Origin: Gillisella vitis
GTDB lineage: Bacteria; Pseudomonadota; Alphaproteobacteria; Rhizobiales; Rhizobiaceae
Assembly: GCF_001541345.2 (NCBI RefSeq)
Contig: NZ_LMVL02000001.1
Coordinates: 1,054,001 to 1,118,000 of the forward strand
Direction of reading: 5' to 3'
Length of the DNA: 64,000 nucleotides
A program made the position numbers and the translations under genes. Of this stretch, positions 52,766-61,639 are shown one piece after another (positions within the stretch are counted from its first letter, which is position 1; each line of letters starts with the position of its first letter). Below the pieces are notes generated by a model. The model was given only the letters and a program-made list of their open reading frames with translations, ran no database searches and was not told where the DNA came from.

Positions 52766-55409
52766 CGATAATCCTCCTGATTTCGGCGCGGCAGGAGCCG
52801 CAATTGGTTCCAGCGGACAGGCTCTGGCCGACGGCTTCGACCGTGCAGCAGCCACCTCTAACGGCAGTGGTGATCTGGTTGATTCCGACCGAGAAACACG
52901 AACAGACAATCGCACCCGGATCGATCTGGCCCGCGCCTGGCCGTCCGGCAATCAGCGCCAGTCGGGCGTGGCGATCGCTGAAGTCGTCGTCAAGCCGGGC
53001 GCTGGCCCAATTGCGTGATACCGCAACCGGTTGGCTTGCCATGAACAGCGCGGCGCAAAGCCTGCCTGCGTCGAAAAACGCCAAACGGACATCGCCACTG
53101 GCATTGTCGCTATAGCTGATCATCTCTGCGGTGACGGGTACGGCAAGCGTCGTTCTCGCCCAGTTTTCCCAATCGCAGCCATGCTCAAAGGCCAGTTCCA
53201 GCCGCCAGCCATACTCGGCCTTGGCCAAAGCCCAATAGGATGCATCAAGCGCCTGCGGCTTATCAGCCGATACGGCAAAACCATAGGCCTTTGCCGCATA
53301 GGGTTTTGCCGCAATGGCGACATGTTTCAGCGCTGGCTGACCCGAAATCGGGTCTACCAGGGAGGGTACGAGGCTATCGACACGGGCCAATGAGGCGGTT
53401 TCGCCGGTCCAGTGCATCGGCACGAAAATGGCGCCACGGCTTTGGCGGCTGGTCAAAAGCGCACGAACAATCACCCGGCTGCCGGTCTTGCTGGAAATCT
53501 CCACCAAGGCCGCATCGGCAATGCCGAGATTGGCGGCGTCCAGCGGGTGGATTTCCGCGAAGGGTTCAGCCAGATGCGCCGACAGCCTCGCACTTTTTGC
53601 CGTCCGCGTCATCGTATGCCACTGGTCGCGCACCCGTCCAGTATTGAGGGTGAGGGGAAAGTCCTGGCTTGCCCTATCCTGTATTGCGGCTTCGCAAGTA
53701 ATGAAGCGCGCTTTGCCATCGGGATGATAAAAGCCGCCATTGGCGAAAAACCGGCTTTCCCCCGCAGGCTCGCCCTGTCTCTGTGGCCATTGGAAGGGGG
53801 CAAGCGTCTGATAGTCTGCATCAGTGATCGCACCATAAGCGCCGATATCGAAATCGCGGGTGCCGTTGTTTTCAAAAGCCGATAGGGCGGCATGTTCGGC
53901 AAAGATGTCGGCGGGTGACTGATAGGCAAAGGCGCTGTCAAAGCCCATCCGGCGGCCAACCTCCGCCATCTGCCACCAGTCTGCCCTGGCCTCGCCGGGG
54001 GCTGGCTTGAAGGCTCGCTGGCGGGAAATCCGCCGTTCCGAATTGGTGACGGTGCCGGATTTTTCGCCCCAGCCCGCCGCAGGCAGCAGCACATGCGCCA
54101 GCTTTGCCGTATCGGTATCGGCCTGCATGTCAGAAACGACAACGAAGGGGCAGGCGGCAATCGCCGTTCTGACGGCATCGGCATCGGGCATGGAGACCAC
54201 GGGATTGGTGGACATGATCCATAGCGCCTTGATCTTGCCATCGGCCACCGCCTGGAACATTTCCACGGCTTTCAGGCCGGGTTTGTCGGCTATGGTGGGC
54301 GCGGCCCAGAACCGCTGCACGCGATCCCGATCCGTAGGATTGCCCAGCTCCATATGGGCGGCCAGCATGTTGGCGAGGCCCCCGACCTCGCGTCCGCCCA
54401 TGGCATTCGGCTGGCCGGTCAGCGAAAACGGTCCCATGCCGGGTCTGCCGATCCGGCCCGTGGCCAGATGGCAATTGATGATCGCATTGACTTTGTCCGT
54501 TCCAAGCGAGGACTGGTTGACGCCCTGGCTATAGCAGGTGACGGTTTTTTCCGTCGCCGCAAACAGCTGGAAAAACTGCCGCAACTGCATGGCAGGCAGG
54601 CCGGTTTTCTCCATCAGATCGCTAAGCGATTGACCGGCAGCGGCGGCAAACGCGTCCGCAAAGCCATTCGTATGGGCGGCAATATAGGATTGGTCGATGC
54701 TGCCGTTTTCGACCAGATGCGCCAGTAAACCGTTGAACAGCGCTACATCGCCATCCGGGCGGATCGATAGATGCAGATCGGCAATGTCTGAGGTTGCAGT
54801 CCGGCGCGGATCGATGACCACCACTTTCAAGCCGGGGCGCTTGGCCTTTTCCGCAGCAATCCGCTGATAAAGCACCGGGTGGCACCAGCCCATATTGGAG
54901 CCAACCAGCACGACGAGATCGGCCAGTTCCAGGTCGCGGTACGTGCCGGGAACGGTATCGGAGCCGAAGGCCCGCTTATGGCCCGCGACCGAAGAGGCCA
55001 TGCAGAGACGGGAATTGGTATCGATATTGGCTGAGCCGATAAAACCTTTCATCAGCTTGTTGGCGACGTAATAATCCTCGGTCAGCAATTGGCCGGAGAG
55101 ATAGAAGGCGACCGAATCCGGCCCATGCTCGGCTATGCTGCGGGAAAACCTCTCGGCAACGAGATCAAGCGCCATATCCCAACTCTGGCGTTCGCCGTAA
55201 ACGGTCGGATGAAGCGCCCTGCCATCCAGATCCAGCGTTTCACCCAGCGCAGAACCCTTGGAACAGAGCCGGCCGAAATTGGCCGGATGATCCGGGTCAC
55301 CCTTGATGCTGACGGCACCAGTGTCCTCGGCTTTGGTGTCCTCGACCTTGGCAATCACGCCGCAGCCGACGCCGCAATAGGGACAGGTGGTTTTCGTCTC
55401 GCCGGACAT
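52737..55409 (-). CDS. nasA: Assimilatory nitrate reductase, large (molybdopterin) subunit with BFD domain
   Basis: An 890-residue molybdopterin oxidoreductase that reduces nitrate to nitrite in the cytoplasm. The N-terminal [4Fe-4S] site is CPYCGVGC...GRLCSKGS (residues 9-55). The Mo-bis-MGD domains follow. A C-terminal BFD-like [2Fe-2S] domain (CSCFSVG...CGSCRAE, about 835-880) is typical of the NasA branch. No Tat signal is present, which rules out periplasmic NapA. The ATG at 55409 is chosen because the open frame to 55616 lies in nirD. It starts 5 bases after the nirD stop. Confidence 0.94.
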   Translation of the reverse strand: MSGETKTTCPYCGVGCGVIAKVEDTKAEDTGAVSIKGDPDHPANFGRLCSKGSALGETLDLDGRALHPTVYGERQSWDMALDLVAERFSRSIAEHGPDSVAFYLSGQLLTEDYYVANKLMKGFIGSANIDTNSRLCMASSVAGHKRAFGSDTVPGTYRDLELADLVVLVGSNMGWCHPVLYQRIAAEKAKRPGLKVVVIDPRRTATSDIADLHLSIRPDGDVALFNGLLAHLVENGSIDQSYIAAHTNGFADAFAAAAGQSLSDLMEKTGLPAMQLRQFFQLFAATEKTVTCYSQGVNQSSLGTDKVNAIINCHLATGRIGRPGMGPFSLTGQPNAMGGREVGGLANMLAAHMELGNPTDRDRVQRFWAAPTIADKPGLKAVEMFQAVADGKIKALWIMSTNPVVSMPDADAVRTAIAACPFVVVSDMQADTDTAKLAHVLLPAAGWGEKSGTVTNSERRISRQRAFKPAPGEARADWWQMAEVGRRMGFDSAFAYQSPADIFAEHAALSAFENNGTRDFDIGAYGAITDADYQTLAPFQWPQRQGEPAGESRFFANGGFYHPDGKARFITCEAAIQDRASQDFPLTLNTGRVRDQWHTMTRTAKSARLSAHLAEPFAEIHPLDAANLGIADAALVEISSKTGSRVIVRALLTSRQSRGAIFVPMHWTGETASLARVDSLVPSLVDPISGQPALKHVAIAAKPYAAKAYGFAVSADKPQALDASYWALAKAEYGWRLELAFEHGCDWENWARTTLAVPVTAEMISYSDNASGDVRLAFFDAGRLCAALFMASQPVAVSRNWASARLDDDFSDRHARLALIAGRPGAGQIDPGAIVCSCFSVGINQITTAVRGGCCTVEAVGQSLSAGTNCGSCRAEIRRIIDAVQILAAE

Positions 55410-55414
55410 GATGC

Positions 55415-55750
55415 TCACTCCGCTGCCTGCAACAGGCTTTCCATGGCAATGGAGAGCGCGCCGTCGGTATTGCGCACCGCAATCGTGCGCACGGCCCCCT
55501 CGTCGGCACCCAGCGCCTTGCCGCTTTCCAGCGAAATCACCCAATTGTGCAGCGGGCAGGTGACCGCCTTGCCATGGACGATGCCTTGGCTGAGTGGGCC
55601 ACCCTTGTGCGGGCAATGGTCCTCGATGGCGAAGACCTCGTTTTCGGCGGTGCGAAACACTGCGATCTTGCCTTGCGGGGTTTTTACGCAGCGCGCGCCA
55701 CGCAGCGGAATGTCGTCGATATGGCCGATAAAGGTCCAGTTCTGATCCAT
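55415..55750 (-). CDS. nirD: Nitrite reductase (NAD(P)H) small subunit
   Basis: A 111-residue Rieske-like protein. The CxH and CxxH pairs DHCPHKGG and CPLHNW are both present, with the C-terminal VRTIAVRNTDGALSI strand. It partners NirB in reducing nitrite to ammonium. The ATG at 55750 lies 4 bases after the nirB stop; the longer frame to 55939 is inside nirB. Many NirD proteins have lost the cluster ligands, but this one keeps all four. Confidence 0.93.
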   Translation of the reverse strand: MDQNWTFIGHIDDIPLRGARCVKTPQGKIAVFRTAENEVFAIEDHCPHKGGPLSQGIVHGKAVTCPLHNWVISLESGKALGADEGAVRTIAVRNTDGALSIAMESLLQAAE

Positions 55751-55754
55751 GATC

Positions 55755-58202
55755 TCACTCCGCTGCCTGGGTGTAACCGATGGTCGCCATCGGCTTGAAC
55801 TCATGCTTGTCCTTGCCGGAGACGCGCTCCGACCAGGGATCGACCTGGGCGAATTTTTGGCTGAAAACGAAGCGGTCGAAATAGGCCTTGCGCTTGGTTT
55901 CATCTCCCATGATCTGGCGGCGCACCTCGTCATGGCCAATGCGTTTTGCCCATTTGTAGATCCGCTCCAGATAGCGGCCCTGTTCGCGGTACATCTGGGT
56001 CAGCGCAACGATATGCTCCAGGGCCTCTTCCTCGGTTTTGACGAGGCCAAGAACATCGGTACCCTTGATGTCGAGACCGGCGGCACCGGCAAAATGGATC
56101 TCGTAGCCTGAATCGACGCAGATGACGCCGATATCCTTGCAGGTTGCCTCGGCGCAGTTGCGTGGACAGCCGGAAACGGCCAGTTTTAACTTGGCGGGCG
56201 TCCAGGAGCCCCACATGAACTTTTCAAGCTTGATGCCAAACCCGGTGGAATCCTGCGTGCCGAACCGGCACCAGTCGGAGCCGACACAGGTCTTTACCGT
56301 GCGCAGACCCTTGGCATAGGCCTGGCCGGAGACGAAGCCTGCCTTGCCGAGATCGGCCCAGACGGCGGGTAGATCTTCCTTTTCGATGCCGAGCAGGTCG
56401 ATGCGCTGGCCGCCGGTGACCTTAACCATGGGGATGTCGAACTTATCGACCACATCGGCAATGGCCCTGAGTTCGGCAGCATTGGTGACGCCGCCCCACA
56501 TGCGCGGCACGACGGAATAGGTGCCGTCCTTCTGGATATTGGCGTGGACGCGCTCATTGATGAACCGCGACTGGTAGTCATCGGCATATTCGTCCGGCCA
56601 ATCGCAGACGAGGTAATAGTTGAGCGCCGGGCGGCATTTGGCGCAGCCGCAGGAGCTTTTCCATTCCAGTTCCTGCATGACGGCGGGGATGGTCTTCAGC
56701 CATTTGGCCTTGATCAGCCTGCGCACGTCGTCATGACCAAGGTCGGTGCAGGCGCAGATTGGCGTGACGGCCTTGGGGTTATAAGCATCACCCAGCGTCA
56801 GCGCCATGACCTGCTCGACAAGGCCGGTGCAATTGCCGCAGGAGGCGGAGGCTTTCGTATGGGCGCGCACCTCATCCAGCGAGGTCAGGCCTTTGCCGGT
56901 GATGGTCGAGACGATCTTGCCCTTGCAGACGCCGTTGCAGCCGCAGATTTCCGCATCATCCGGCAAGGCTGCAACGGCCGCCATAGGGTCCAGCGGTGTG
57001 CCCCCCTGATAGGACTGGCCGAAAATAAGCGTGTCGCGCATCTGCGAAATATCTGTGCCGCGCTTCATCAGATCGAAGAACCACGAACCATCACCGGTTT
57101 CGCCGTAAAGCACGGCGCCGATAATGCGGTTATCCTTCAGCACCAGTCGTTTGTAGATGCCGGATGAGGCATCGCGCAGCACGATTTCTTCGCGGTCCGG
57201 GGCTTCTGCAAAATCCCCGGCGGAAAACAGGTTGATGCCGGTGACCTTGAGCTTGGTATTGACGACGGAGCCGTGATATTCGGCATGACCGCCGGTCAGC
57301 CGGTCGGCCAGCACCCGGGCACTTTCATAGAGCGGCGCGACCAGGCCGTAGCACATGCCGCGATGCTCGGCACATTCGCCAAGCGCAAAGATCGAAGCGT
57401 CCGATGTCTGCATGCCGTCATCGACAACGATGCCGCGATTGACGGCAAGCCCGGCCTCCTTGGCCAGCTGCGAGGCCGGACGGATACCGACCGCCATCAC
57501 CACCATGTCGCCTGCAATCACCCGGCCGTCTTCAAGCTCAACGCCTTCGACCTTGTTTGTGCCGAGGATCGCCTTGGTATTGGCCTTGGTGATGATCTCG
57601 ATGCCCCGTTCGGAAAGCGCCTTTTCCAGAAGATAGGCGGCAGCGGGGTCGAGCTGGCGCTCCATGATGGTCGGCATCAAGTGAATGACGGTGACCTCCA
57701 TGCCCTGGCGCTTCAAGCCGTAGGCGGCTTCCAACCCCAGCAGCCCAGCACCGATGATGATCGCCCGGCCTTGGCCCTTGCTGATCTCCAGCATTTTTTC
57801 GACATCATCGAGATCGCGGTAGGCGAGCACGCCGGGCAATTGATGGCCGGGGGCCGGAATGATGAAGGGCAGGGAGCCGGTGGCGATCACCAGCTTGTCA
57901 TAGGCGGCGGTAATGCCGTTTTCCGAAGTCACGGTTTTTGCCTGCCGGTCGATGCCGGAGACTTTCGCGCCGCGATGTAGGGTCACGCCATGGGTTTCAT
58001 ACCATTGATCGTTATGGATGATGATGTCTTCATAGGCTTTTTCGCCCGACAGCACCGGCGAGAGCATGATGCGGTCGTAATTGACGCGCGGCTCGGCATT
58101 GAAAACGGTGACGTCATAAAGGCCCGGCGCTTTTTCGAACAGCTCTTCCAGCATCCGGCCCGGCGCCATGCCATTGCCGATAATAACCAGTTTTTCCGCC
58201 AT
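55755..58202 (-). CDS. nirB: Nitrite reductase (NAD(P)H) large subunit
   Basis: An 815-residue siroheme nitrite reductase. From the N-terminus: FAD/NAD(P)H domains (KLVIIGNGMAPGRMLEEL; AIIIGAGLLGLEAAYGL), a BFD-like [2Fe-2S] domain (CGCNGVCKGK...CGNCTG, near 420-455), the sulfite/nitrite reductase ferredoxin-like half, and the [4Fe-4S]-siroheme site CVGSDWC...CPRNCAEATC (about 640-685). It reduces nitrite to ammonium with six electrons. nirD follows after 4 bases. Siroheme comes from cysG at the end of the operon. Confidence 0.95.
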   Translation of the reverse strand: MAEKLVIIGNGMAPGRMLEELFEKAPGLYDVTVFNAEPRVNYDRIMLSPVLSGEKAYEDIIIHNDQWYETHGVTLHRGAKVSGIDRQAKTVTSENGITAAYDKLVIATGSLPFIIPAPGHQLPGVLAYRDLDDVEKMLEISKGQGRAIIIGAGLLGLEAAYGLKRQGMEVTVIHLMPTIMERQLDPAAAYLLEKALSERGIEIITKANTKAILGTNKVEGVELEDGRVIAGDMVVMAVGIRPASQLAKEAGLAVNRGIVVDDGMQTSDASIFALGECAEHRGMCYGLVAPLYESARVLADRLTGGHAEYHGSVVNTKLKVTGINLFSAGDFAEAPDREEIVLRDASSGIYKRLVLKDNRIIGAVLYGETGDGSWFFDLMKRGTDISQMRDTLIFGQSYQGGTPLDPMAAVAALPDDAEICGCNGVCKGKIVSTITGKGLTSLDEVRAHTKASASCGNCTGLVEQVMALTLGDAYNPKAVTPICACTDLGHDDVRRLIKAKWLKTIPAVMQELEWKSSCGCAKCRPALNYYLVCDWPDEYADDYQSRFINERVHANIQKDGTYSVVPRMWGGVTNAAELRAIADVVDKFDIPMVKVTGGQRIDLLGIEKEDLPAVWADLGKAGFVSGQAYAKGLRTVKTCVGSDWCRFGTQDSTGFGIKLEKFMWGSWTPAKLKLAVSGCPRNCAEATCKDIGVICVDSGYEIHFAGAAGLDIKGTDVLGLVKTEEEALEHIVALTQMYREQGRYLERIYKWAKRIGHDEVRRQIMGDETKRKAYFDRFVFSQKFAQVDPWSERVSGKDKHEFKPMATIGYTQAAE

Positions 58203-58207
58203 AGTGT

Positions 58208-59005
58208 TTACTCCGCGGCTTCGACGAAGCGGTGACGTTCGTAAAGGAACTTCAACACGGCTTCGCGGGATTTGAGATAGGTCCGGTCTCCGGCCAATGC
58301 GATGCGGTCACGGACGCGCGGGATTGGTACATCCAACACTTCACCGATCTTTGCGGCGGGACCGTTGGTCATCATCACGATCCGATCTGAAAGCAGCACG
58401 GCCTCATCGACGTCGTGGGTAATCATGATCATCGTATTGCCGAGGCGTGCATGGATTTCCATCACGGCGTCCTGCAAATGGGCACGGGTCAGCGCGTCCA
58501 ATGCCCCGAACGGCTCGTCCAGCAGCAGGATTTTCGGCTCCATGGCCAGCGCCCGGGCAATGCCAACCCGCTGTTTCATACCGCCGGAAATCTCCGCGGG
58601 ACGCTTGTCTTTTGCATGACCCATCTGCACGAGGTCGAGATTGCGCATCACCCAGTCATGCTTTTCGGCCTTGGTCTTGCGGCCTGCAAACACCTTGGAG
58701 ACGGCGAGATTGACGTTTTCATACACCGTCAGCCACGGCAGCAACGAATGGTTTTGAAATACCACGGCCCGTTCCGGTCCTGGTGCGTTGACCTCAGTGT
58801 TTTCCAGCAGGATCGCGCCTGCGGTCACGCGGGTCAGTCCGGCAATCAGGTTCAGCAACGTGGACTTGCCGCAGCCGGAATGGCCGATGATCGAGACGAA
58901 CTCGCCCTTGTCGATGGACAGGGAAACATCCTTCAAGACATCGGTCTTTGTGCCTGATCGTTCGAAGCTTTTGTCAATATGGTCGATTTTGAGATAGGCG
59001 CTCAT
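58208..59005 (-). CDS. nrtD: Nitrate ABC importer, ATP-binding protein
   Basis: A 265-residue ATPase of the nitrate/sulfonate/taurine family. Walker A GHSGCGKST (near residue 39), signature ISGGMKQRVGIARAL, Walker B ILLLDEPFGALDAL and the switch His in ITHDVDEAV are canonical. It energises the NrtAB nitrate importer. It lies 12 bases after the permease gene and 5 bases before nirB, so import and reduction share one transcript. Confidence 0.92.
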   Translation of the reverse strand: MSAYLKIDHIDKSFERSGTKTDVLKDVSLSIDKGEFVSIIGHSGCGKSTLLNLIAGLTRVTAGAILLENTEVNAPGPERAVVFQNHSLLPWLTVYENVNLAVSKVFAGRKTKAEKHDWVMRNLDLVQMGHAKDKRPAEISGGMKQRVGIARALAMEPKILLLDEPFGALDALTRAHLQDAVMEIHARLGNTMIMITHDVDEAVLLSDRIVMMTNGPAAKIGEVLDVPIPRVRDRIALAGDRTYLKSREAVLKFLYERHRFVEAAE

Positions 59006-59017
59006 AACGGTTTCCCT

Positions 59018-59911
59018 CTAGTTCTTCGCGGTGCCACGGGTGATGACACTGCCAAGGAGAGCGACGAGCTTGTCGAGGACAAAGCCGGTTACGCCGATAT
59101 AGGCAAGCGCCACGATGATGTCGGAGAGCCGCGAGGAGTTCCACGCATCCCAGATGAAGAAGCCGATGCCGACGCCGCCGGTCAGCATTTCAGCGGCAAC
59201 AATGGCCAGCCACGACAGGCCGACGCCGATGCGAAGCCCGGTAAAGATGTAAGGGGCGGCGGCAGGCACCATGATGCGGATGAAGAATTCCAGCGGGTTC
59301 AACCGCAGCACCCGGGCAACATTGCGGTAATCGTCGGGAATATTGCGCACGCCGACGGCGGTGTTGATGATGACCGGCCAGATCGACGTGATGAAGATCA
59401 CGAAAATCGCTGACGGGTTGGAATTCTGGAAGGCCGCCAGCGATAGCGGCAACCAGGCAAGCGGCGGCACGGTGCGCAAGATCTGGAAGATCGGGTCAAG
59501 GCCGCGCATGGCCCAGATACTCTGGCCGACCACCGCACCGAGAAAGACGCCGACAATCGCCGCCAGGCCGAAGCCGATTGCCACCCGCTCCAGGGACACC
59601 AGAACGCGCAGGCCAAGACCGATATCCTGCGGCCCATTGTTGAAGAACGGAGCCGTGATCAGGTCATGGGCTTCTTCCCAGACCTGGCTTGGCGGCGGCA
59701 AGGTCGCGCCTGCATGGGAACAGGCGATCTGCCAGATACCCAGCAGGATGGCGAGAACGACGAAGGGTGGCACGACATTGCGCAGCATAGTTGCGCCGAT
59801 GCGCTGACTGTTGAACCTGCGGGTGGGACGGCGGGCCATGGTGACAACAGTGCCAACCGATTGTGGAGCAGAAAGGGCTGCGGGTTCTGCTTTGCGAAGA
59901 GTTGCGGACAT
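59018..59911 (-). CDS. nrtB: Nitrate ABC importer, permease
   Basis: A 297-residue membrane permease with six or seven hydrophobic segments after a polar N-terminus of about 45 residues. The cytoplasmic docking region reads NVARVLRLNPLEFFIRIMVPAAAPYIF. CAGGAGAAAG before the ATG at 59911 decides the start; the frame is open much further (60322) only inside nrtA. It forms the nitrate channel with NrtD as motor and NrtA as receptor. Confidence 0.92.
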   Translation of the reverse strand: MSATLRKAEPAALSAPQSVGTVVTMARRPTRRFNSQRIGATMLRNVVPPFVVLAILLGIWQIACSHAGATLPPPSQVWEEAHDLITAPFFNNGPQDIGLGLRVLVSLERVAIGFGLAAIVGVFLGAVVGQSIWAMRGLDPIFQILRTVPPLAWLPLSLAAFQNSNPSAIFVIFITSIWPVIINTAVGVRNIPDDYRNVARVLRLNPLEFFIRIMVPAAAPYIFTGLRIGVGLSWLAIVAAEMLTGGVGIGFFIWDAWNSSRLSDIIVALAYIGVTGFVLDKLVALLGSVITRGTAKN

Positions 59912-59934
59912 GAGCTTTCTCCTGTTGCGCGTGG

Positions 59935-61233
59935 TCACGCCGTAGCCTTGATGGTCAGGCTGTCGAGATAGGCCTTGGGGTTTTCGGGGTCGAAGACCTT
60001 GCCGTCGAAGAAGGTCTCTTTGCCGCGCGAGGTCGATGCCGGAATATCGGCGCTGGCCACCGACAGATCCTTGGCGGCGGCGCGCCAGATGTCTTCCCGG
60101 TTGACCTTGTCCACCAGTGCTTTCATGTCGAGATCGGCGGCAAACTTGCCCCAGCGGATATTTTCGGTGAGGAACCACAGGTCGTGGCTCTTGAATGGGT
60201 AGGAGGCATGGTCCTGCCAGAATTTCATCTGCAAGCCGGTGTTTTCCACCACGCGGCCATTGCCGTAATTGATATTGCCCTTCAGGCGGCCAAGCACATC
60301 CTTGGGCGGCACGTTGAACCATTGGCGCTTGCCGAGAATATCGGCCATTTCGGCCTTGTTCTCCATGCTATCGCACCACATCTGCGCTTCCATGATCGCC
60401 ATCATCAGCGCCTTGGTGGCATTGGGGTTCTTTTCCACCCATTCGGTGCGCATCGAGAAGGCTTTTTCCGGATGGCCCTTCCAAAGCTCGCCGGTGGTGC
60501 AGGCGGTAAAGCCGATGCCCTGGTTGACGAGTTGCTCGTTCCAGGGTTCCCCGACGCAGAAGGCGTCCATGGAGCCGACTTTCATATTGGCGACCATTTG
60601 CGGGGGCGGCACGACGATGGTCGAGACGTCCTTGTCGGGATTGATGCCGCCAGCGGCAAGCCAGTAGCGAATCCATAGATCATGGGTGCCACCCGGAAAG
60701 GTCATCGCCACCTTGACTTCGCCGGTCTTGGCTTTCTTGGCGGCAAAGGCGTCCTTCAGTTTCGCGGCGTCAAGGGCGACGCCGGTTTCTGCATACTCCT
60801 TCGCCACCGAAATGCCCTGGCTGTCGAGATTGAGGCGCGCAAGGATCGACATGGCCACGGGCACGCTATTCTGCGTGACTTTGCCGGTTTGCATCAGGTA
60901 GGGCATTGGGGTGAGGATATGCGCGCCGTCAATGCCATTGGATGCGCCGCCCAGCACAAGGTTGTCGCGGGTAGCACCCCAGGATGCCTGCTTCGACACT
61001 TCCACATCGGTCATGCCATATTTGGCAAACAGGCCTTTTTCCTGCGCGATGATCAGAGGGGCGGCATCCGTCAGAGCGATGAAGCCAAGCTTGGCACCAC
61101 TGACTTCCGGTGTGGCGGTGGCCGCCAGCGCCCCGGATGGCAAAAGGATACGGGCGGCAGCAAGTGTGGCGGCCGCACCTGTTGCCTTGAGAATGGAACG
61201 GCGATTGATAGCGTGATGGGCGATGCGGGTCAT
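59935..61233 (-). CDS. nrtA: Nitrate ABC importer, periplasmic nitrate-binding protein
   Basis: A 432-residue NrtA-like protein. A Tat signal NRRSILKATG near residue 10 is followed by a hydrophobic run ending GALAAT. The mature part has LGFIALTDAAPLIIAQEKGLFAKYG, LTPMPYLM, the substrate-region block TFPGGTHDLWIRYWLAAGGINPDKDV and DAFCVGEPWNEQ. CAGGAG before the ATG at 61233 selects the start. It is the first gene after the sigma-54 promoter and attenuator. Its signal-less paralogue is nasS. Confidence 0.93.
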   Translation of the reverse strand: MTRIAHHAINRRSILKATGAAATLAAARILLPSGALAATATPEVSGAKLGFIALTDAAPLIIAQEKGLFAKYGMTDVEVSKQASWGATRDNLVLGGASNGIDGAHILTPMPYLMQTGKVTQNSVPVAMSILARLNLDSQGISVAKEYAETGVALDAAKLKDAFAAKKAKTGEVKVAMTFPGGTHDLWIRYWLAAGGINPDKDVSTIVVPPPQMVANMKVGSMDAFCVGEPWNEQLVNQGIGFTACTTGELWKGHPEKAFSMRTEWVEKNPNATKALMMAIMEAQMWCDSMENKAEMADILGKRQWFNVPPKDVLGRLKGNINYGNGRVVENTGLQMKFWQDHASYPFKSHDLWFLTENIRWGKFAADLDMKALVDKVNREDIWRAAAKDLSVASADIPASTSRGKETFFDGKVFDPENPKAYLDSLTIKATA

Positions 61234-61270
61234 GACTGGCTCCTGTCGGGCGGGCAAAAGGGCAAAACGC

Positions 61271-61314
61271 AAAAAACGCCGCGAAGATTCCTGCGCGGAC
61301 CGGGAGGTGTCCGC
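61271..61314 (-). terminator. NasT-type attenuator: terminator and competing hairpin in the nrtA leader
   Basis: On the minus strand, GCGGAC (61314-61309) can pair with GTCCGC (61300-61295). Alternatively CCGCG (61298-61294) pairs with CGCGG (61283-61279), followed by CG and TTTTTT (61276-61271), a Rho-independent terminator. The two share 61295-61298, so only one can form. This is the layout of ANTAR-protein antitermination, and nasT/nasS lie directly upstream. Confidence 0.75.
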
Positions 61315-61347
61315 TCAAAAACCTTGCGACGTCGATGTCTCAGGGAA

Positions 61348-61364
61348 AGCGCAGTGTCTGCGCT
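61348..61364 (-). promoter_or_regulatory. Upstream leader hairpin, possible NasT-binding element
   Basis: A 7-bp stem AGCGCAG/CTGCGCT with a 3-base loop lies in the nrtA leader, about 35 bases before the attenuator. It is enclosed by possible GCGAC/GTCGC pairing. ANTAR proteins bind paired hairpins; the loop here is not a clear hexaloop, so its role is tentative. Confidence 0.45.
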
Positions 61365-61403
61365 ATTTCGCGTCGGTCGCCGTTGACCACGCAAATATTT
61401 AGA

Positions 61404-61419
61404 AGCAAAGCCTGTGCCA
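61404..61419 (-). promoter_or_regulatory. Sigma-54 promoter of the nitrate operon
   Basis: On the minus strand TGGCAC-N5-TTGCT runs from 61419 to 61404, with GG and GC ten bases apart as RpoN requires. Transcription would start near 61393 and give a leader of about 160 bases before nrtA. This fits nitrogen control through NtrC. I saw no convincing NtrC pair in the 200 bases upstream. Confidence 0.8.
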
Positions 61420-61639
61420 GTTTTGTAAAATTCTGACGAAAAGGGCGGAATTGCCTAGGCTGAGATACGGTTTAAGAAATTAAGTCTATGAAATTAAAGA
61501 GGTAAAAATTCTATCGAAAAGAATGGATTTTTTCGTATCGACGGAATGTGCATGGAGGCCGGTTGAAAATCAGCCGAGGTTCTCGTCTAATTATTGCGCA
61601 GTGCTTATTTACGTGGCGAAAAAACTGCCCGAAATCCGT

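Larger units (their letters stand above)
61234..61639 (-). other. Intergenic control region between nasS and nrtA
   Basis: These 406 bases hold the sigma-54 promoter, the leader hairpin and the attenuator described separately. The remaining 220 bases next to nasS are AT-rich with no supported gene; an upstream activator site is expected there but not identified. Confidence 0.7.
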